Source: Nocardia sp. NBC_01730
GTDB taxonomy: Bacteria; Actinomycetota; Actinomycetes; Mycobacteriales; Mycobacteriaceae
NCBI RefSeq assembly: GCF_035920445.1
Contig: NZ_CP109162.1
Span: 3,100,001-3,164,000 of the forward strand
Direction of reading: 5' to 3'
Length of the DNA: 64,000 bases
The position numbers and the translations under genes were made by a program. How positions within the stretch are numbered: position 1 is the first letter of the stretch; each line of letters starts with the position of its first letter. The notes below the pieces were generated by a model. It saw only the letters and a list, made by a program, of their open reading frames with translations. It had not been told where the DNA came from and did not search any database. Of the stretch, positions 47,183 to 55,870 are shown in pieces.

Positions 47183-48636
47183 CGCCGAACCTCCCCTGGC
47201 CCCAACGCATCTGGATCAAGTCCGCCAGCGGTCGCATCCCGGGTCTGGTTGTCGATCGCCGAAGCCCCCTGGTGTGCCATGTCTTTGGCCATCTGCGCAC
47301 CCATCACGACCGGACCGGCGATACCGGCGCCGGCAGCACCGGCCGTCTCGCCCCCGCCGCTTCCCGCGCCGGACGCACTCGATGGCTTCGCCGCTCCGAC
47401 CCCGGTCTGCCGTGCGCCGCCGCTGCCGCCACTGGCAGACCCCGCCGACCCACCACCGCCGGTCGGGGAGCTACCCGCCCCTGAACTGGAGCTACCGCTG
47501 TCTCCGCCACCGGGCATCGGACGGCCACCACCACCACCGGGCGAGCCGCCTAGTGGAGGCGGGTCATTGGGTGATCCGCCAGGGGCGTTCTCGCCTTCGC
47601 TGACCTTGCGTGCTCCCGAGCGGTCACCCGCGGCCGCCATCGCGACACCGGCGCCCCCACCGGCCAGCACGGCTGCGGCACCGCCACCACCACCGAGGGT
47701 CGCCACGGCGGGTGCGACCAACCGGATCAGCGCGGGCAGGACCACCACGCTCATCACCAGCAGGATCAACCCGAGCAACACCAACTGCGGATCCCGTTGC
47801 TCCTCGCGCCCGATCACAGTGAACGCAATCGCGTAAACGAGAGCGCCCACTGGCTTGAACAGCACGAACGCCAACGACCAACTCAACAGCTTCTTGTAGG
47901 CTTGCGAGCCTGGCCCGGTACCGGAGGCTGCGGCGGCCAAGGGGATCACGGCCACAACAAGGATCAGGAGGGCTTGCCGGACGACAAGCATCACTAGTTG
48001 AATCAAGGTGCTGACCAAGCCGAGCAGACACACCAGCAAGAGCAGCCCGGTCCCGAGCCCGGAGCGGGTGTTAGCGTCGAACCCGGTCAGGCGGTTTACG
48101 ACGCCGGCCAAGTCGCCGCGGCTGGCGTCGAAGAGAACCCAGTTGGCGAAGCTATCTCCGGCGCGTGTTCCGGCGGTAATCACCGCAGCGAACGCCATCG
48201 ACGCGAACACCGCCCGAGCCAGCATCAGAAAGCTCTCCTGTGCCTCGCCCGCGACCCCGCCCCGTTTGGCCAGCGTGAGCCGGGCCGCGGCGAACATGAT
48301 CCCGGTCGTCAGTAACAGCACCTGTAGCCCGCTGCTGTAGTCGCGAATCGACGACAGCGCTGTGCCCGGCTCGCCTCCCGCGCCCGTGAGTTGTGGTGAG
48401 GGAATTGTGGTCCACCAGGTCATGGCGATCCGTAGACCTTTGGTGAAACCTTCGAGGAGGATGTCGGCGAAGTCATCGAGTGCAGAGCTCGCCGCCTTGG
48501 TTGCAGCCTGCCCGAGTTGTTCACATGCCTGTTGGGGGCCTAACGGCACGTCGCAGACATTGGGGATGGGCGGCAGCTGCGTCCGCCATATCGTCATCGC
48601 GGCGACCGGTGCACCGGCGAGGGCAGTATCGGTCAC
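47179..48636 (-). CDS. VirB6/TrbL-like polytopic membrane protein
   Basis: About 485 residues. Six or so membrane helices lie between residues 90 and 340 (for example GLQVLLLTTGIMFAAARL, LLLLVCLLGLVSTLIQLVM, ALLILVVAVIPLAAAA, LVLLGLILLVMSVVVLPAL). A long low-complexity Gly/Ser/Pro tail of about 110 residues follows, ending in a short amphipathic segment. This is the layout of VirB6/TrbL channel proteins in Gram-positive systems. The GTG at 48636 overlaps the upstream stop (GTGA); an ATG at 48651 is also in frame. The Gly-rich tail is probably extended and could pass the thick wall or bind partners. Confidence 0.8.
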   Translation of the reverse strand: MTDTALAGAPVAAMTIWRTQLPPIPNVCDVPLGPQQACEQLGQAATKAASSALDDFADILLEGFTKGLRIAMTWWTTIPSPQLTGAGGEPGTALSSIRDYSSGLQVLLLTTGIMFAAARLTLAKRGGVAGEAQESFLMLARAVFASMAFAAVITAGTRAGDSFANWVLFDASRGDLAGVVNRLTGFDANTRSGLGTGLLLLVCLLGLVSTLIQLVMLVVRQALLILVVAVIPLAAAASGTGPGSQAYKKLLSWSLAFVLFKPVGALVYAIAFTVIGREEQRDPQLVLLGLILLVMSVVVLPALIRLVAPAVATLGGGGGAAAVLAGGGAGVAMAAAGDRSGARKVSEGENAPGGSPNDPPPLGGSPGGGGGRPMPGGGDSGSSSSGAGSSPTGGGGSAGSASGGSGGARQTGVGAAKPSSASGAGSGGGETAGAAGAGIAGPVVMGAQMAKDMAHQGASAIDNQTRDATAGGLDPDALGPGEVRR

Positions 48637-49439
48637 GACATGCCCTTCCATACTCCGAAACCCGCTAAGGACGAGGTAGAAGCGCCTGGGCCCCAGAGTA
48701 TTTCGACGTTGTCTGGTACTCGCACGCGCCAATCCCCGTCGATCCAGGCCATCGGCCAGGCCGAGATCGTGTAGCCGATGTTGTCGTGGGCGGCGAATTG
48801 AACGACCGCGAGGTCGTCGCGGTAGCCAGGCTGGATCCGGACGCCGTCGGGGACCACGACGTAGCGGGCGGCGTCGCGGGTGCGCTTGCGGGAACGGCTG
48901 AACCGATCGAGCAGCGCTTGTCCGCCGCCGTAGTAGCGTTCGCGCACCGCCTCCTGCCACACGCCCTCGGGGGCGGCAAGCGCGCGGGCGAGCGCGTCGG
49001 CGGCGGCAAGCGCGGCGCCTTGAGGAGTGTGGGCGAATCCGGTCGCGATGCCGTAGTGGATACGCGCGGGTCCGTCGCTGCCCGATACCGGTAGTGCGGC
49101 ACCGCCCCAGCCGCGCTGCCACTGCATCCATGCGGGTGGGGTGATCAGGTAATCCGGGCGAGTGGGCTCGGGCCGCGTGCTCGGGTCTTGTGGAAGGGCG
49201 ACACCGGATTCGTCGTGTGGCACTTCCAGGCGGTTGCCGAACAGATCGGTGGTCGGCGGCAGCGGCGCGGTGGTCGGCGGAAGGTCAGGGAATGTTCGCT
49301 CGGTCGGCGCAATGGTGCTGCCGGGATCGGCGGGGATATCGCGGGGGCTGTCGTCGTTGGTGATGGTCAGCACGAATGCGGCGATCACGATGGCGGAGAT
49401 GCTGGCGAGCAGGATGATCAGCAGGCGATGGGATCTCAT
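48633..49439 (-). CDS. membrane-anchored envelope protein, paralogue of the next lipoprotein
   Basis: A 268-residue protein with one N-terminal membrane helix (LLIILLASISAIVIAAFVL), a Pro/Thr-rich linker (about 30-75) and an extracytoplasmic domain. That domain has WQRGWGGAALPVSGSDGPAR...GIATGFAHTPQGAALAAA, which lines up with the lipoprotein encoded just upstream (LRWQTFQGVDLPVADQGP...GFARSPAGAALTA) and ends with a similar strand pair (DWRVRVPDN versus DWRLRLPDN). VirB8-like scaffold proteins of Gram-positive systems have this anchor-plus-NTF2-like build; assignment by shape only. It is coupled to the VirB6-like gene by GTGA. Confidence 0.7.
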   Translation of the reverse strand: MRSHRLLIILLASISAIVIAAFVLTITNDDSPRDIPADPGSTIAPTERTFPDLPPTTAPLPPTTDLFGNRLEVPHDESGVALPQDPSTRPEPTRPDYLITPPAWMQWQRGWGGAALPVSGSDGPARIHYGIATGFAHTPQGAALAAADALARALAAPEGVWQEAVRERYYGGGQALLDRFSRSRKRTRDAARYVVVPDGVRIQPGYRDDLAVVQFAAHDNIGYTISAWPMAWIDGDWRVRVPDNVEILWGPGASTSSLAGFGVWKGMS

Positions 49440-49451
49440 GCGTTGGGCTCC

Positions 49452-50090
49452 TCAGCGCGGCGTGAGCGCGACCATGTCGACCGGTGGCACGGCAACGGCG
49501 GCGACGGTGGCGGTGGTTGTGTTGTCGGGTAGCCGCAGGCGCCAGTCGTCGCCTTGCCAGGTGACGTGGGTGCTGTTGCGGGTGACGGAGTTGTCGGGGT
49601 GGATGGTGTAGATGTCGACGTCGGTGGCGTCGGGGGTGTAGCGGGGTATCACGTAGCCGAGGACTTTGGGTGCGCCACTGGTGATCGGGGTGGTGATCGA
49701 AATCTGCGCTCGGGCGGTGGCCCAGCTGTCGCGGCCCGGCCCCGGGGCGAGCATGCGCTGCCCGACCGCAGGCCATTGGTTGTCGGTCGCGATCGATATC
49801 CGCACGGTCGCGTGGATCGCGGTCAGCGCCGCACCTGCCGGTGACCGTGCGAATCCGCTGGCTACCGGTCCATCGGTGTGGCGTGGGCCTTGGTCGGCGA
49901 CCGGGAGGTCGACGCCTTGGAAGGTCTGCCAACGCAATCCTGTGGGTACGGTGACGGTCGCGGTTGCGCTCGGCTGTGCGGATTCGCTGGTGTCCTCGTC
50001 GCTGCAGGCGGGCAGGCCGGCCGCAGCAACCGGTCCGGTGAATGCGAGTACGGCCATTACGCCGATTCGGTGTTTGCGAGAGGGATTCAC
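49452..50090 (-). CDS. lipoprotein, paralogue of the anchored envelope protein
   Basis: A 212-residue lipoprotein: a signal peptide with lipobox L-P-A-C (Cys29) and a mature domain homologous to the protein encoded downstream. Conserved blocks are the W...LPV...GP start, G.A.GFA.SP.GAAL.A and the end VTWQGDDWRLRLPDN. The two genes lie 12 bp apart, so this is a tandem duplication in which one copy is lipid-anchored and the other membrane-spanning. They may form a heteromeric ring outside the membrane. Start ATG 50090. No enzymatic motif. Confidence 0.7.
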   Translation of the reverse strand: MNPSRKHRIGVMAVLAFTGPVAAAGLPACSDEDTSESAQPSATATVTVPTGLRWQTFQGVDLPVADQGPRHTDGPVASGFARSPAGAALTAIHATVRISIATDNQWPAVGQRMLAPGPGRDSWATARAQISITTPITSGAPKVLGYVIPRYTPDATDVDIYTIHPDNSVTRNSTHVTWQGDDWRLRLPDNTTTATVAAVAVPPVDMVALTPR

Positions 50091-50111
50091 GGCTGGGTCT
50101 CCTCGGGAGGG

Positions 50112-50345
50112 TCAGGTGGGAGGCAGGACGGCGATGGCGATCGTGCTGGCCGAGCCGAGCAGGGCTGCGCCTGCGAGTGCGCCGAGGAGTCCTTCGACGC
50201 TTTCTTCGCGGTACATGCGGATCGCTAGAAGTCCGCCGACCCACACCGCGCGGGCGATGCACAGAAGCAGCACGAACCAGACCAGGTAGCCCAGGAGTTG
50301 TGTGAGTGGTGAGAGCACCTGCGCGGGAAGCGGTTTGGTGATCAC
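50112..50345 (-). CDS. small two-helix membrane protein
   Basis: A 77-residue protein with two membrane helices (about 15-38 and 52-74), basic residues between them, and almost no soluble part. Small proteins of this kind occur in type IV secretion operons (VirB3-like or pilin-like). The ATG at 50345 overlaps the alpha/beta hydrolase stop (ATGA), and the next gene is 21 bp away. Function unassigned; the most likely place is the inner channel. Confidence 0.6.
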   Translation of the reverse strand: MITKPLPAQVLSPLTQLLGYLVWFVLLLCIARAVWVGGLLAIRMYREESVEGLLGALAGAALLGSASTIAIAVLPPT

Positions 50346-51349
50346 AGCTGGCCACCGTTCTGTTGTTGGGTGCGGTAGGCGACCTCAAGTGCGGCCAGGA
50401 TCGGCTCAGATGCCTTGGCGGCCTCGATATAGGGCAGGGAGTGTCCAGCGCCGGGGACGCTGTCGTAGTCGCCCCAGATGCGTTCGGCCAGGTGCTGGGA
50501 TCTGCTCGGTGCGACGACGGGGTCGAGCTGGCCGGTCATCACCCAGGTCGGGATGCTGCGCATGATGCTGGCCGTTTCGCCGGTCAGGGCTGCGCTGCCG
50601 TACGCGGCGAGGGCGGTCAGCGTGGCGTCGAGGTTGTCGCTGCGCGTCCGGTGGCGGACGGTGTTGAACAGGCTCCGGCGTGGGAAGCCATAGCGGGCCG
50701 GCGGCTCGTACAGGTAAGTGGTCAGTTCCTCGACGAGCTGCCGCCCCGGGTCCCGGGAGCGTCGTCCAGCGGCAGGCACATCGGACGCTGGGAGCCAGGG
50801 GAATTCGGGGCAGGCGTTGAACAGCACGATGCCGGTCAAGGCGCGGGCACGGCGTGGGTACTGCTTGACCCATGCCCCCACCAGTAGCGATGCCACCGAG
50901 TGCGCTACCAAGACGACCGCGCCGTAGGTGCGCGCCATGACTGCGTCCAGGTCATCGACAAGCATCGGCAACGTGGTTCGGACTCCGGCTTCGGAATTCT
51001 CCAGTGTGCCGTGCCCGCGCTGGTCGTAAACGATCTGGGCGATTCCACCGTCGAGGTGTTGGTGCAGGCGCCCAGTCAGTGGCGTCCAGTACGTGGAGTC
51101 GGTCAGCATGCCGTGGACGTAGACCACGCTGGCCGGAGGCAAGGCCGGGCCGAGGCGTGCGGCCGAGAGCCGCATCCCGTCTGGGGCGGGGACGGTGAAC
51201 GGGCTCAGGCGGGGTTGGCTGATCGTGCGGTGTTGGCGCGCAGCGATCTGTGCGGACGGAAATCCGCTGGCGGCGCTCCAGGTACCAGGTGCGTCAGGCG
51301 CGCCGTGTGTGGTTGTGCAGGGTTGCGGATGAATTCGGAAGTGGCGCAT
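50342..51349 (-). CDS. alpha/beta hydrolase inside the conjugation operon
   Basis: A 335-residue protein with a clear alpha/beta hydrolase core: VVYVHGMLTDSTYW, IVYDQRGHG, the elbow VAHSVAS (Ser151, with Ala where Gly is usual), an acid in TGQLDP and His in GAGHSLPYIEA. The first 55 residues are unrelated. No signal peptide is seen. It is coupled by ATGA to the small membrane protein gene and lies 3 bp behind the pilin-like gene, so it is an integral part of the operon. It may act on mycolate or other envelope lipids or on a signalling ester. Confidence 0.8.
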   Translation of the reverse strand: MRHFRIHPQPCTTTHGAPDAPGTWSAASGFPSAQIAARQHRTISQPRLSPFTVPAPDGMRLSAARLGPALPPASVVYVHGMLTDSTYWTPLTGRLHQHLDGGIAQIVYDQRGHGTLENSEAGVRTTLPMLVDDLDAVMARTYGAVVLVAHSVASLLVGAWVKQYPRRARALTGIVLFNACPEFPWLPASDVPAAGRRSRDPGRQLVEELTTYLYEPPARYGFPRRSLFNTVRHRTRSDNLDATLTALAAYGSAALTGETASIMRSIPTWVMTGQLDPVVAPSRSQHLAERIWGDYDSVPGAGHSLPYIEAAKASEPILAALEVAYRTQQQNGGQL

Positions 51350-51352
51350 GGG

Positions 51353-51649
51353 TTATGCGCCTCCGGTGACGACGGCGTTCATGATCGCTCCAGCGCTGGT
51401 GGCGATGATGCCGCCGACCAGGGCGCCGAGGATGATCTTCGGTGATTCGACCGCGCCGCCATGGAATCTCTCCCAGCCGAATTTCCCGCCGGCGTAGACC
51501 AGCGAGGCGATCCCGGCGAGCATGACGATCCAGGACAAGTAGTTGACGAGATTGACCAGCTTCTCCGCGCCCGGCGGTGAGATCGGGGTGATCTGAATTT
51601 GTTGGGCGAGCACGGTGACCGCCTCGCCGACCGCGTAAGCGGTGATCAT
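51353..51649 (-). CDS. VirB2/TrbC-like pilin candidate
   Basis: A 98-residue protein with two membrane helices (about 38-58 and 70-95) joined by a short Lys/Arg/Gly/Glu loop (GGKFGWERFHGG), the build of VirB2/TrbC pilins. The N-terminal 30 residues (TVLAQQIQITPISPPGAEKL) are not strongly hydrophobic, so cleavage of a long signal peptide is unclear. The start overlaps the ParA-like gene stop (ATGA). In related systems the pilin gene lies close to VirB6 and VirB4 genes, as here. Sequence evidence is limited to length and hydropathy. Confidence 0.6.
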   Translation of the reverse strand: MITAYAVGEAVTVLAQQIQITPISPPGAEKLVNLVNYLSWIVMLAGIASLVYAGGKFGWERFHGGAVESPKIILGALVGGIIATSAGAIMNAVVTGGA

Positions 51650-52311
51650 GGCGTTTGCTCCGAATCATGTTGTGCCGCAGCCCCGCTACGGGAGGCTGCG
51701 AGGTGGGTGATGATCTGGGTTCCCGCGCGGTGCACGTCGACGGGGACTGACTCACCTAGCCGGGATCTGCGCCGCGGCGGCGGGTCGAACGGCACATATT
51801 GGGCGAGGTCGGTGAGTTCACAGACGACGAGTTCGTCGTGCCAGCCGATGTCGTAGACGTGGTCGACCAACTCGGCGACGACAGCGCGATACCGCCGCAC
51901 GGCCGCAGGAACCTTCCCCGGGCGCGCCGCCGTCAGCACCAACCCGATCACCCGCACGCCGTCCGGTGCCAGTCCGGCGTACCATTCGCGCAGCCGATCG
52001 GCCGCGGCGGTCAGACCGGGCATACAGAGCCGGGCGGCGACGATGACGCGTTGGGTACTGCGGGGTGAGGCCGGCCAGGCCAGGCCGGTGTCAGCGGCCG
52101 GGGCCCACCACCGCGCCAGTGTCGAGGTCCCGGCACCGCCGTGCGCGCCGAGCACGGCGAACAGCGGGGGATGGGCACCCGTGGTCGGCAGCGGTGTCTC
52201 CCGCATCGGCGCCAACCGTTCCGGTGCGGGCGCGGTGACAGTGCCCGGGTCGAGACGGTGCCCAAGGTCGCGGTGGTCTTGGTGCAGGTGGAGGTGGATC
52301 GGTGCGGCCAT
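51646..52311 (-). CDS. ParA/MinD-like protein with a degenerate P-loop
   Basis: A 221-residue protein that reads LFAVLGAHGGAGTSTLARWW at about 50-70. This resembles the deviant Walker A of ParA/MinD proteins (K-G-G-x-G-K-T/S) with both lysines replaced, so ATP binding of the normal kind is doubtful. Later strands (VIVAARLCMPGL, VIGLVLTAARPGKVP) match the switch regions of this fold. Similar proteins occur beside pilin genes in Streptomyces elements, as I recall. The stop overlaps the pilin start. A role in positioning or regulation is possible. Confidence 0.6.
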   Translation of the reverse strand: MAAPIHLHLHQDHRDLGHRLDPGTVTAPAPERLAPMRETPLPTTGAHPPLFAVLGAHGGAGTSTLARWWAPAADTGLAWPASPRSTQRVIVAARLCMPGLTAAADRLREWYAGLAPDGVRVIGLVLTAARPGKVPAAVRRYRAVVAELVDHVYDIGWHDELVVCELTDLAQYVPFDPPPRRRSRLGESVPVDVHRAGTQIITHLAASRSGAAAQHDSEQTP

Positions 52312-52314
52312 CGC

Positions 52315-53028
52315 TCAGCCCCGCTTCTGAATGTTGGTGATGACGACATTGCCGAGGTCGTGGCGGATGTTGATCAATTGGAGGTAGTCGATGCGCTGCC
52401 CACCGGGGTGCCGCTCGACCAGGTGCACCTCCGCGGCGCCCTCGGCGATCGGGGTGATCGCGACACAATGCGTGGTTCCGGTCGCGCTGGAGGCGATGCC
52501 CGCCGACAACGCCTCGAGATTGAGACCTGCTTCAGGGGCGACCAGCCGCAGCGCGGCCTCGCCGCTGCGCTGCACGTAGTAGGCGTGCTCGAACGCCGCG
52601 ATTACCCCGACCAGGCTGTGGGTGTCGCCTGCGGTGTCGGTGACAGTCTGCCCCGACAGCCCGGCGCACGCGCCGCCCGACGATGGCGTGATTGTCTGTG
52701 GGCTCGCGGTCAGGGTCGGGATCGGCGTGGCCGTATCCGGGCGGTCGGTAACCGAGCTGATTCCCGCTCCGATGACCACGGCGGCCACCCCAAGGCCGGC
52801 AGCAAGCCCGACCCATACGCGCCGAGGCACTCGGGTGTGCCCCGATCTTGTGGTGGGCTGCGGTGGCGGGGGCGGTTGCAGGTTGATCCACTGCCATCCG
52901 ATACCGCCGTCGAGATCCGCATCGTCGGTCACGGGCAGGACATGTTGCCGGACAACCGTTTCGGCTGGATTTAACCAGCCCGAGCCGTGCTCACCGCTGG
53001 TGTCAGGTTCGATTCGGGTGTTCGGCAT
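52315..53028 (-). CDS. membrane-anchored envelope protein of the conjugation operon
   Basis: A 237-residue protein: about 70 cytoplasmic residues with a Pro-rich end (LQPPPPPQPTT), one membrane helix (VWVGLAAGLGVAAVVIGAGI, about 71-91) and an extracytoplasmic domain with a cysteine near its start (GGACAGLSG) and another further on (THCVAITP), a possible disulfide. The domain begins with a helix similar to NTF2-like folds (GVIAAFEHAYYVQRSGEAAL). VirB8/TcpC-like scaffold proteins have this form. The next gene starts four bases further on. Confidence 0.65.
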   Translation of the reverse strand: MPNTRIEPDTSGEHGSGWLNPAETVVRQHVLPVTDDADLDGGIGWQWINLQPPPPPQPTTRSGHTRVPRRVWVGLAAGLGVAAVVIGAGISSVTDRPDTATPIPTLTASPQTITPSSGGACAGLSGQTVTDTAGDTHSLVGVIAAFEHAYYVQRSGEAALRLVAPEAGLNLEALSAGIASSATGTTHCVAITPIAEGAAEVHLVERHPGGQRIDYLQLINIRHDLGNVVITNIQKRG

Positions 53029-53045
53029 ATCGGTTTCTCACCTCC

Positions 53046-54653
53046 TCATGTGATGGCGGACAGTGCAGGGCCCTTCGGGCGGGAGTGCCAGGGGAGAATC
53101 AGCAGACAGGCGTGGGTACGTCTGCGGAATCGGACTCCGCCCGAAGGGGTCTGAAGGCCGCCGCTCGACGTCGGGGCCGCCGGCGCGGCAGGGCCGCTGC
53201 GCGGCGTGGTGGTGGGTGCTGTGGTCGTCGAGTGGGCGGCGGACTGTGGTGGGGCCGACGGTGTCCCGGTGGCGGCGAGGTCGCGGGCGAGCGCGGTGAA
53301 CCAGTCGGCGGTGGCGGTCAGGGCTGAGCGTCCGGTCGGTGTAGCGGGGATGGTTTGGTAGGAGCCGTGGCGGCCGGTGGTGTCGCTGTATTGGGCGGAG
53401 CTGGCCAGGGTGTAGAGCGCGCTGCGGTCGGTGAAGGTGCTGGTGATCGCGTCGAAGGCTTGGTTGATCCAGCGGCTGGCCGTCTGCGGCGGCACCAGCT
53501 CGATGATGGCGGTGGCGAGCTTGGCACCGAGCGATGCGACTGCCGCCCACGGATTCGCGAGCCCCACGGTCGCTAGTTCGGCGATGGTGGTCGGGGTGAA
53601 CACCTTCTGTGCGACCGACACGACGGCGTTCAGGCCGATGGTGCCGAGCTTGAACAGGGCGGCGAGAGCATCGTTCGGGCCGGGTGGGGTGGTGTTCGGG
53701 TTGGAGGCTTCGGCCAAGCGTTGACCGAGGGGTTTGGCAGGTTGATAGGACAGCTGATCGAGGCTGGTGCCGCTCAAGTCCTCGTTGACCACGTTCACCG
53801 CGGTGGTGTAGACGGTCGCCGATAGGGCTTGGGCGATCGTGGACACCGCCGCGATCGGGTCGCGAAGGTCGGAGCGGGCAGCGATATTGGCGGCGGTGGT
53901 GGCCAGAGGGCCCCCTTCCGGGGCATCGCAGGTGGCATCTCCCGCGACGCACAGGTCCGCGACCCTGCCGGTCAGCACCCCGTATCCGCTCGACGGTGAG
54001 GAGGCTGCGATACCGGCCCCGGACAACGGCGGGTTGAGCAGCGAGATCGTGGCAACCTTCTGCCCCGTGGTCCCGGGTGCGGCCGACGGGGTCGCGCTGT
54101 CCGGGCGGCCGGGCAGCACCGGGGCGTTGGGCTCACGATTCGGGTTGGCCAGCAAGGCGATTGCGGCAACTTGGTCGGCGGCGACCCGTGCGTTCCCGGC
54201 CCCGACCCGGCTAGCGAACTGCGAGACCGCGGGTGCGCCGTGGGCGTATCCGGCGGCGGCGATCTTCGTGGTCGGGCACCGCGCCACGACCTCGGCGGCC
54301 ATCTGTTCCAAACGGTCGGCGGCAGCGGTGATCGCGACGTCATACGGCAGCGCCGTCCTGTCGGGCGCGCGGCCGTAGGGGACGTAGGCGCGTTGCACGA
54401 GATCCCCCGCGGCGGCGGCGAGCGGTCCGAACATCTGCCCGAGTGCACCGGAATCGCTGGTGATCGCAGCGTCAGGGGCGGCCTCCTCGCTGCCTTGCAC
54501 CCCCAGCGCATACAGGCTCGGGCATTTCGTGCCGAGCGGGACGCTGGTGTCGGGGTGCACAGTGCTGACACCTGCCACCGACACGGTCACCAACGCCAGC
54601 ACGGTCGCGGCGCCGCGTCGTAATGTCCAAGTCCGGATGGTGCTGGAGTGCAT
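53046..54653 (-). CDS. cutinase-family secreted protein without the catalytic serine
   Basis: A 535-residue secreted protein with a signal peptide (LRRGAATVLALVTVSVAGVS) and a cutinase-like domain. It has CPSLYALGVQG, the paired Cys126 and the elbow motif AAAGYAHGA, in which the serine of G-Y-S-Q-G is Ala137. The paralogue at 55867-57114 has an intact G-Y-S-Q-G in the same alignment. The long C-terminal half is helical, with a Pro/Thr/Ser-rich tail. Without the nucleophile it should be inactive as an esterase; a structural or binding role in the wall is more likely. It lies between the lipase-like gene and the anchored protein. Confidence 0.85.
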   Translation of the reverse strand: MHSSTIRTWTLRRGAATVLALVTVSVAGVSTVHPDTSVPLGTKCPSLYALGVQGSEEAAPDAAITSDSGALGQMFGPLAAAAGDLVQRAYVPYGRAPDRTALPYDVAITAAADRLEQMAAEVVARCPTTKIAAAGYAHGAPAVSQFASRVGAGNARVAADQVAAIALLANPNREPNAPVLPGRPDSATPSAAPGTTGQKVATISLLNPPLSGAGIAASSPSSGYGVLTGRVADLCVAGDATCDAPEGGPLATTAANIAARSDLRDPIAAVSTIAQALSATVYTTAVNVVNEDLSGTSLDQLSYQPAKPLGQRLAEASNPNTTPPGPNDALAALFKLGTIGLNAVVSVAQKVFTPTTIAELATVGLANPWAAVASLGAKLATAIIELVPPQTASRWINQAFDAITSTFTDRSALYTLASSAQYSDTTGRHGSYQTIPATPTGRSALTATADWFTALARDLAATGTPSAPPQSAAHSTTTAPTTTPRSGPAAPAAPTSSGGLQTPSGGVRFRRRTHACLLILPWHSRPKGPALSAIT

Positions 54654-54724
54654 GAGATTTCACCTCGATCTGGTTTGGGGGCCTGCCCGCACCCCGGTCG
54701 GGGGTCGTGGTGCGGGCAGGCGAT

Positions 54725-55870
54725 TCAGGTGGTCTGCGGACTCGGTGGTGCTGGGCGGGTGGTGATGCTGGGTCGGTGCTGCAGGGAGCTAGCCAGCCGG
54801 GCGATGGCTTCGGCCGCGCCGTCGGCGGCGGTGCCGGTATGGCTGGTTGCGTACTCGCGCCAGCTCACATCGACTCCGAGAGAGCGGTATTCGGCGAACA
54901 GTCTGCGTCCCATCGCCACCGGTACGAGGGCGTCTTCGGTGCCGTGGTAGAGGTGCACGGGCACTTGCGGGGCTACGCGGCCGCTGGTCTCGTTGGCCAG
55001 CACGTACCGCCAGAGGGGGTCGTTCCACGGGTCGGGTCGCTCGCACCAGCGCCCCAGCGGCTGGTTGCGGTAGGTCGACAGCAGCGCCGCCGCGTCGAGT
55101 TCTCGGGCCTGCTCGACTGTGCGGCGGCCGCCGTCGGTGAGGATGTGGCCGACCGGCAGATGTGCATATGCGCGGCCCAGCCCGACCAGCCCCGCCAACC
55201 CCAGCCCCGCCCACCGCCCGCCATCGATCTCAGCAATCAGCGCACCAGGATCAGCCACGACAGCACCGGCAGCGACCCCGCGCAGATCCAGCTCCGGTGC
55301 ATACCGGGGCTGCTGTTCGGCGGCCCAGACCGCGGCCCGCCCGCCATCGGCGTAACCCCACACCGCGCACGGCGCCTGCGCCGAGTCCAGTTCCGGCAAC
55401 GCGCGCACAGCGCGAGCAAGGTCGAGCACGGCGTGCGCGGCGGCGCGGCCAGCCAGGAACTGGTGCGGCCCCAGCCCGGTCACGCCCAGGCCGTGCTCGT
55501 CGGGCACGGCGACCGTCCATCCGCGTTCCAGAGCGGTGGCGATGAACCCGGTTTCCGGTTCGGTCCCCTCCCCCGCCAGCAGCTGCGACGGTGCACAACG
55601 ACCGCCGAGACCATGAAATGCCGTGCAGTACACCAGGACAGGACTGCGCCGGGCGAACTCCGCCGTATGGGGAGTGATCACGATTCCGGAGGCGGGGATG
55701 GGGGCGCTGAACGCGGTGCGAGTGGCGTAGACGAGCTGCCAAGCCTGGCTCGCGCTGTGTAGGTGCGGGGTGGAGACGGTGCGGCGGCGCAGGATCTCCC
55801 CCAAACGCGGAGCGAAGTCGAGCGCAGGGCTGCTGTAGAAGCCATCTAGGGCGGCGGGATCGGTCATCAT
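54725..55870 (-). CDS. secretory-lipase-family protein without the catalytic serine
   Basis: A 381-residue protein of the secretory lipase family: GIVITPHTAEF, LVYCTAFHGLG, and the elbow region PCAVWGYADGGRAA, where the family has G-Y-S-Q-G-G and this protein has Ala174. The rest of the fold is conserved (GVAAGAVVADP, VHLYHGTEDALVP with the acid, and TSHTG with the His). No signal peptide is visible at either ATG, so export would need another route. The ATG at 55870 overlaps the cutinase stop (ATGA). It is the second relative in the operon that lost its nucleophile. Confidence 0.8.
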   Translation of the reverse strand: MMTDPAALDGFYSSPALDFAPRLGEILRRRTVSTPHLHSASQAWQLVYATRTAFSAPIPASGIVITPHTAEFARRSPVLVYCTAFHGLGGRCAPSQLLAGEGTEPETGFIATALERGWTVAVPDEHGLGVTGLGPHQFLAGRAAAHAVLDLARAVRALPELDSAQAPCAVWGYADGGRAAVWAAEQQPRYAPELDLRGVAAGAVVADPGALIAEIDGGRWAGLGLAGLVGLGRAYAHLPVGHILTDGGRRTVEQARELDAAALLSTYRNQPLGRWCERPDPWNDPLWRYVLANETSGRVAPQVPVHLYHGTEDALVPVAMGRRLFAEYRSLGVDVSWREYATSHTGTAADGAAEAIARLASSLQHRPSITTRPAPPSPQTT

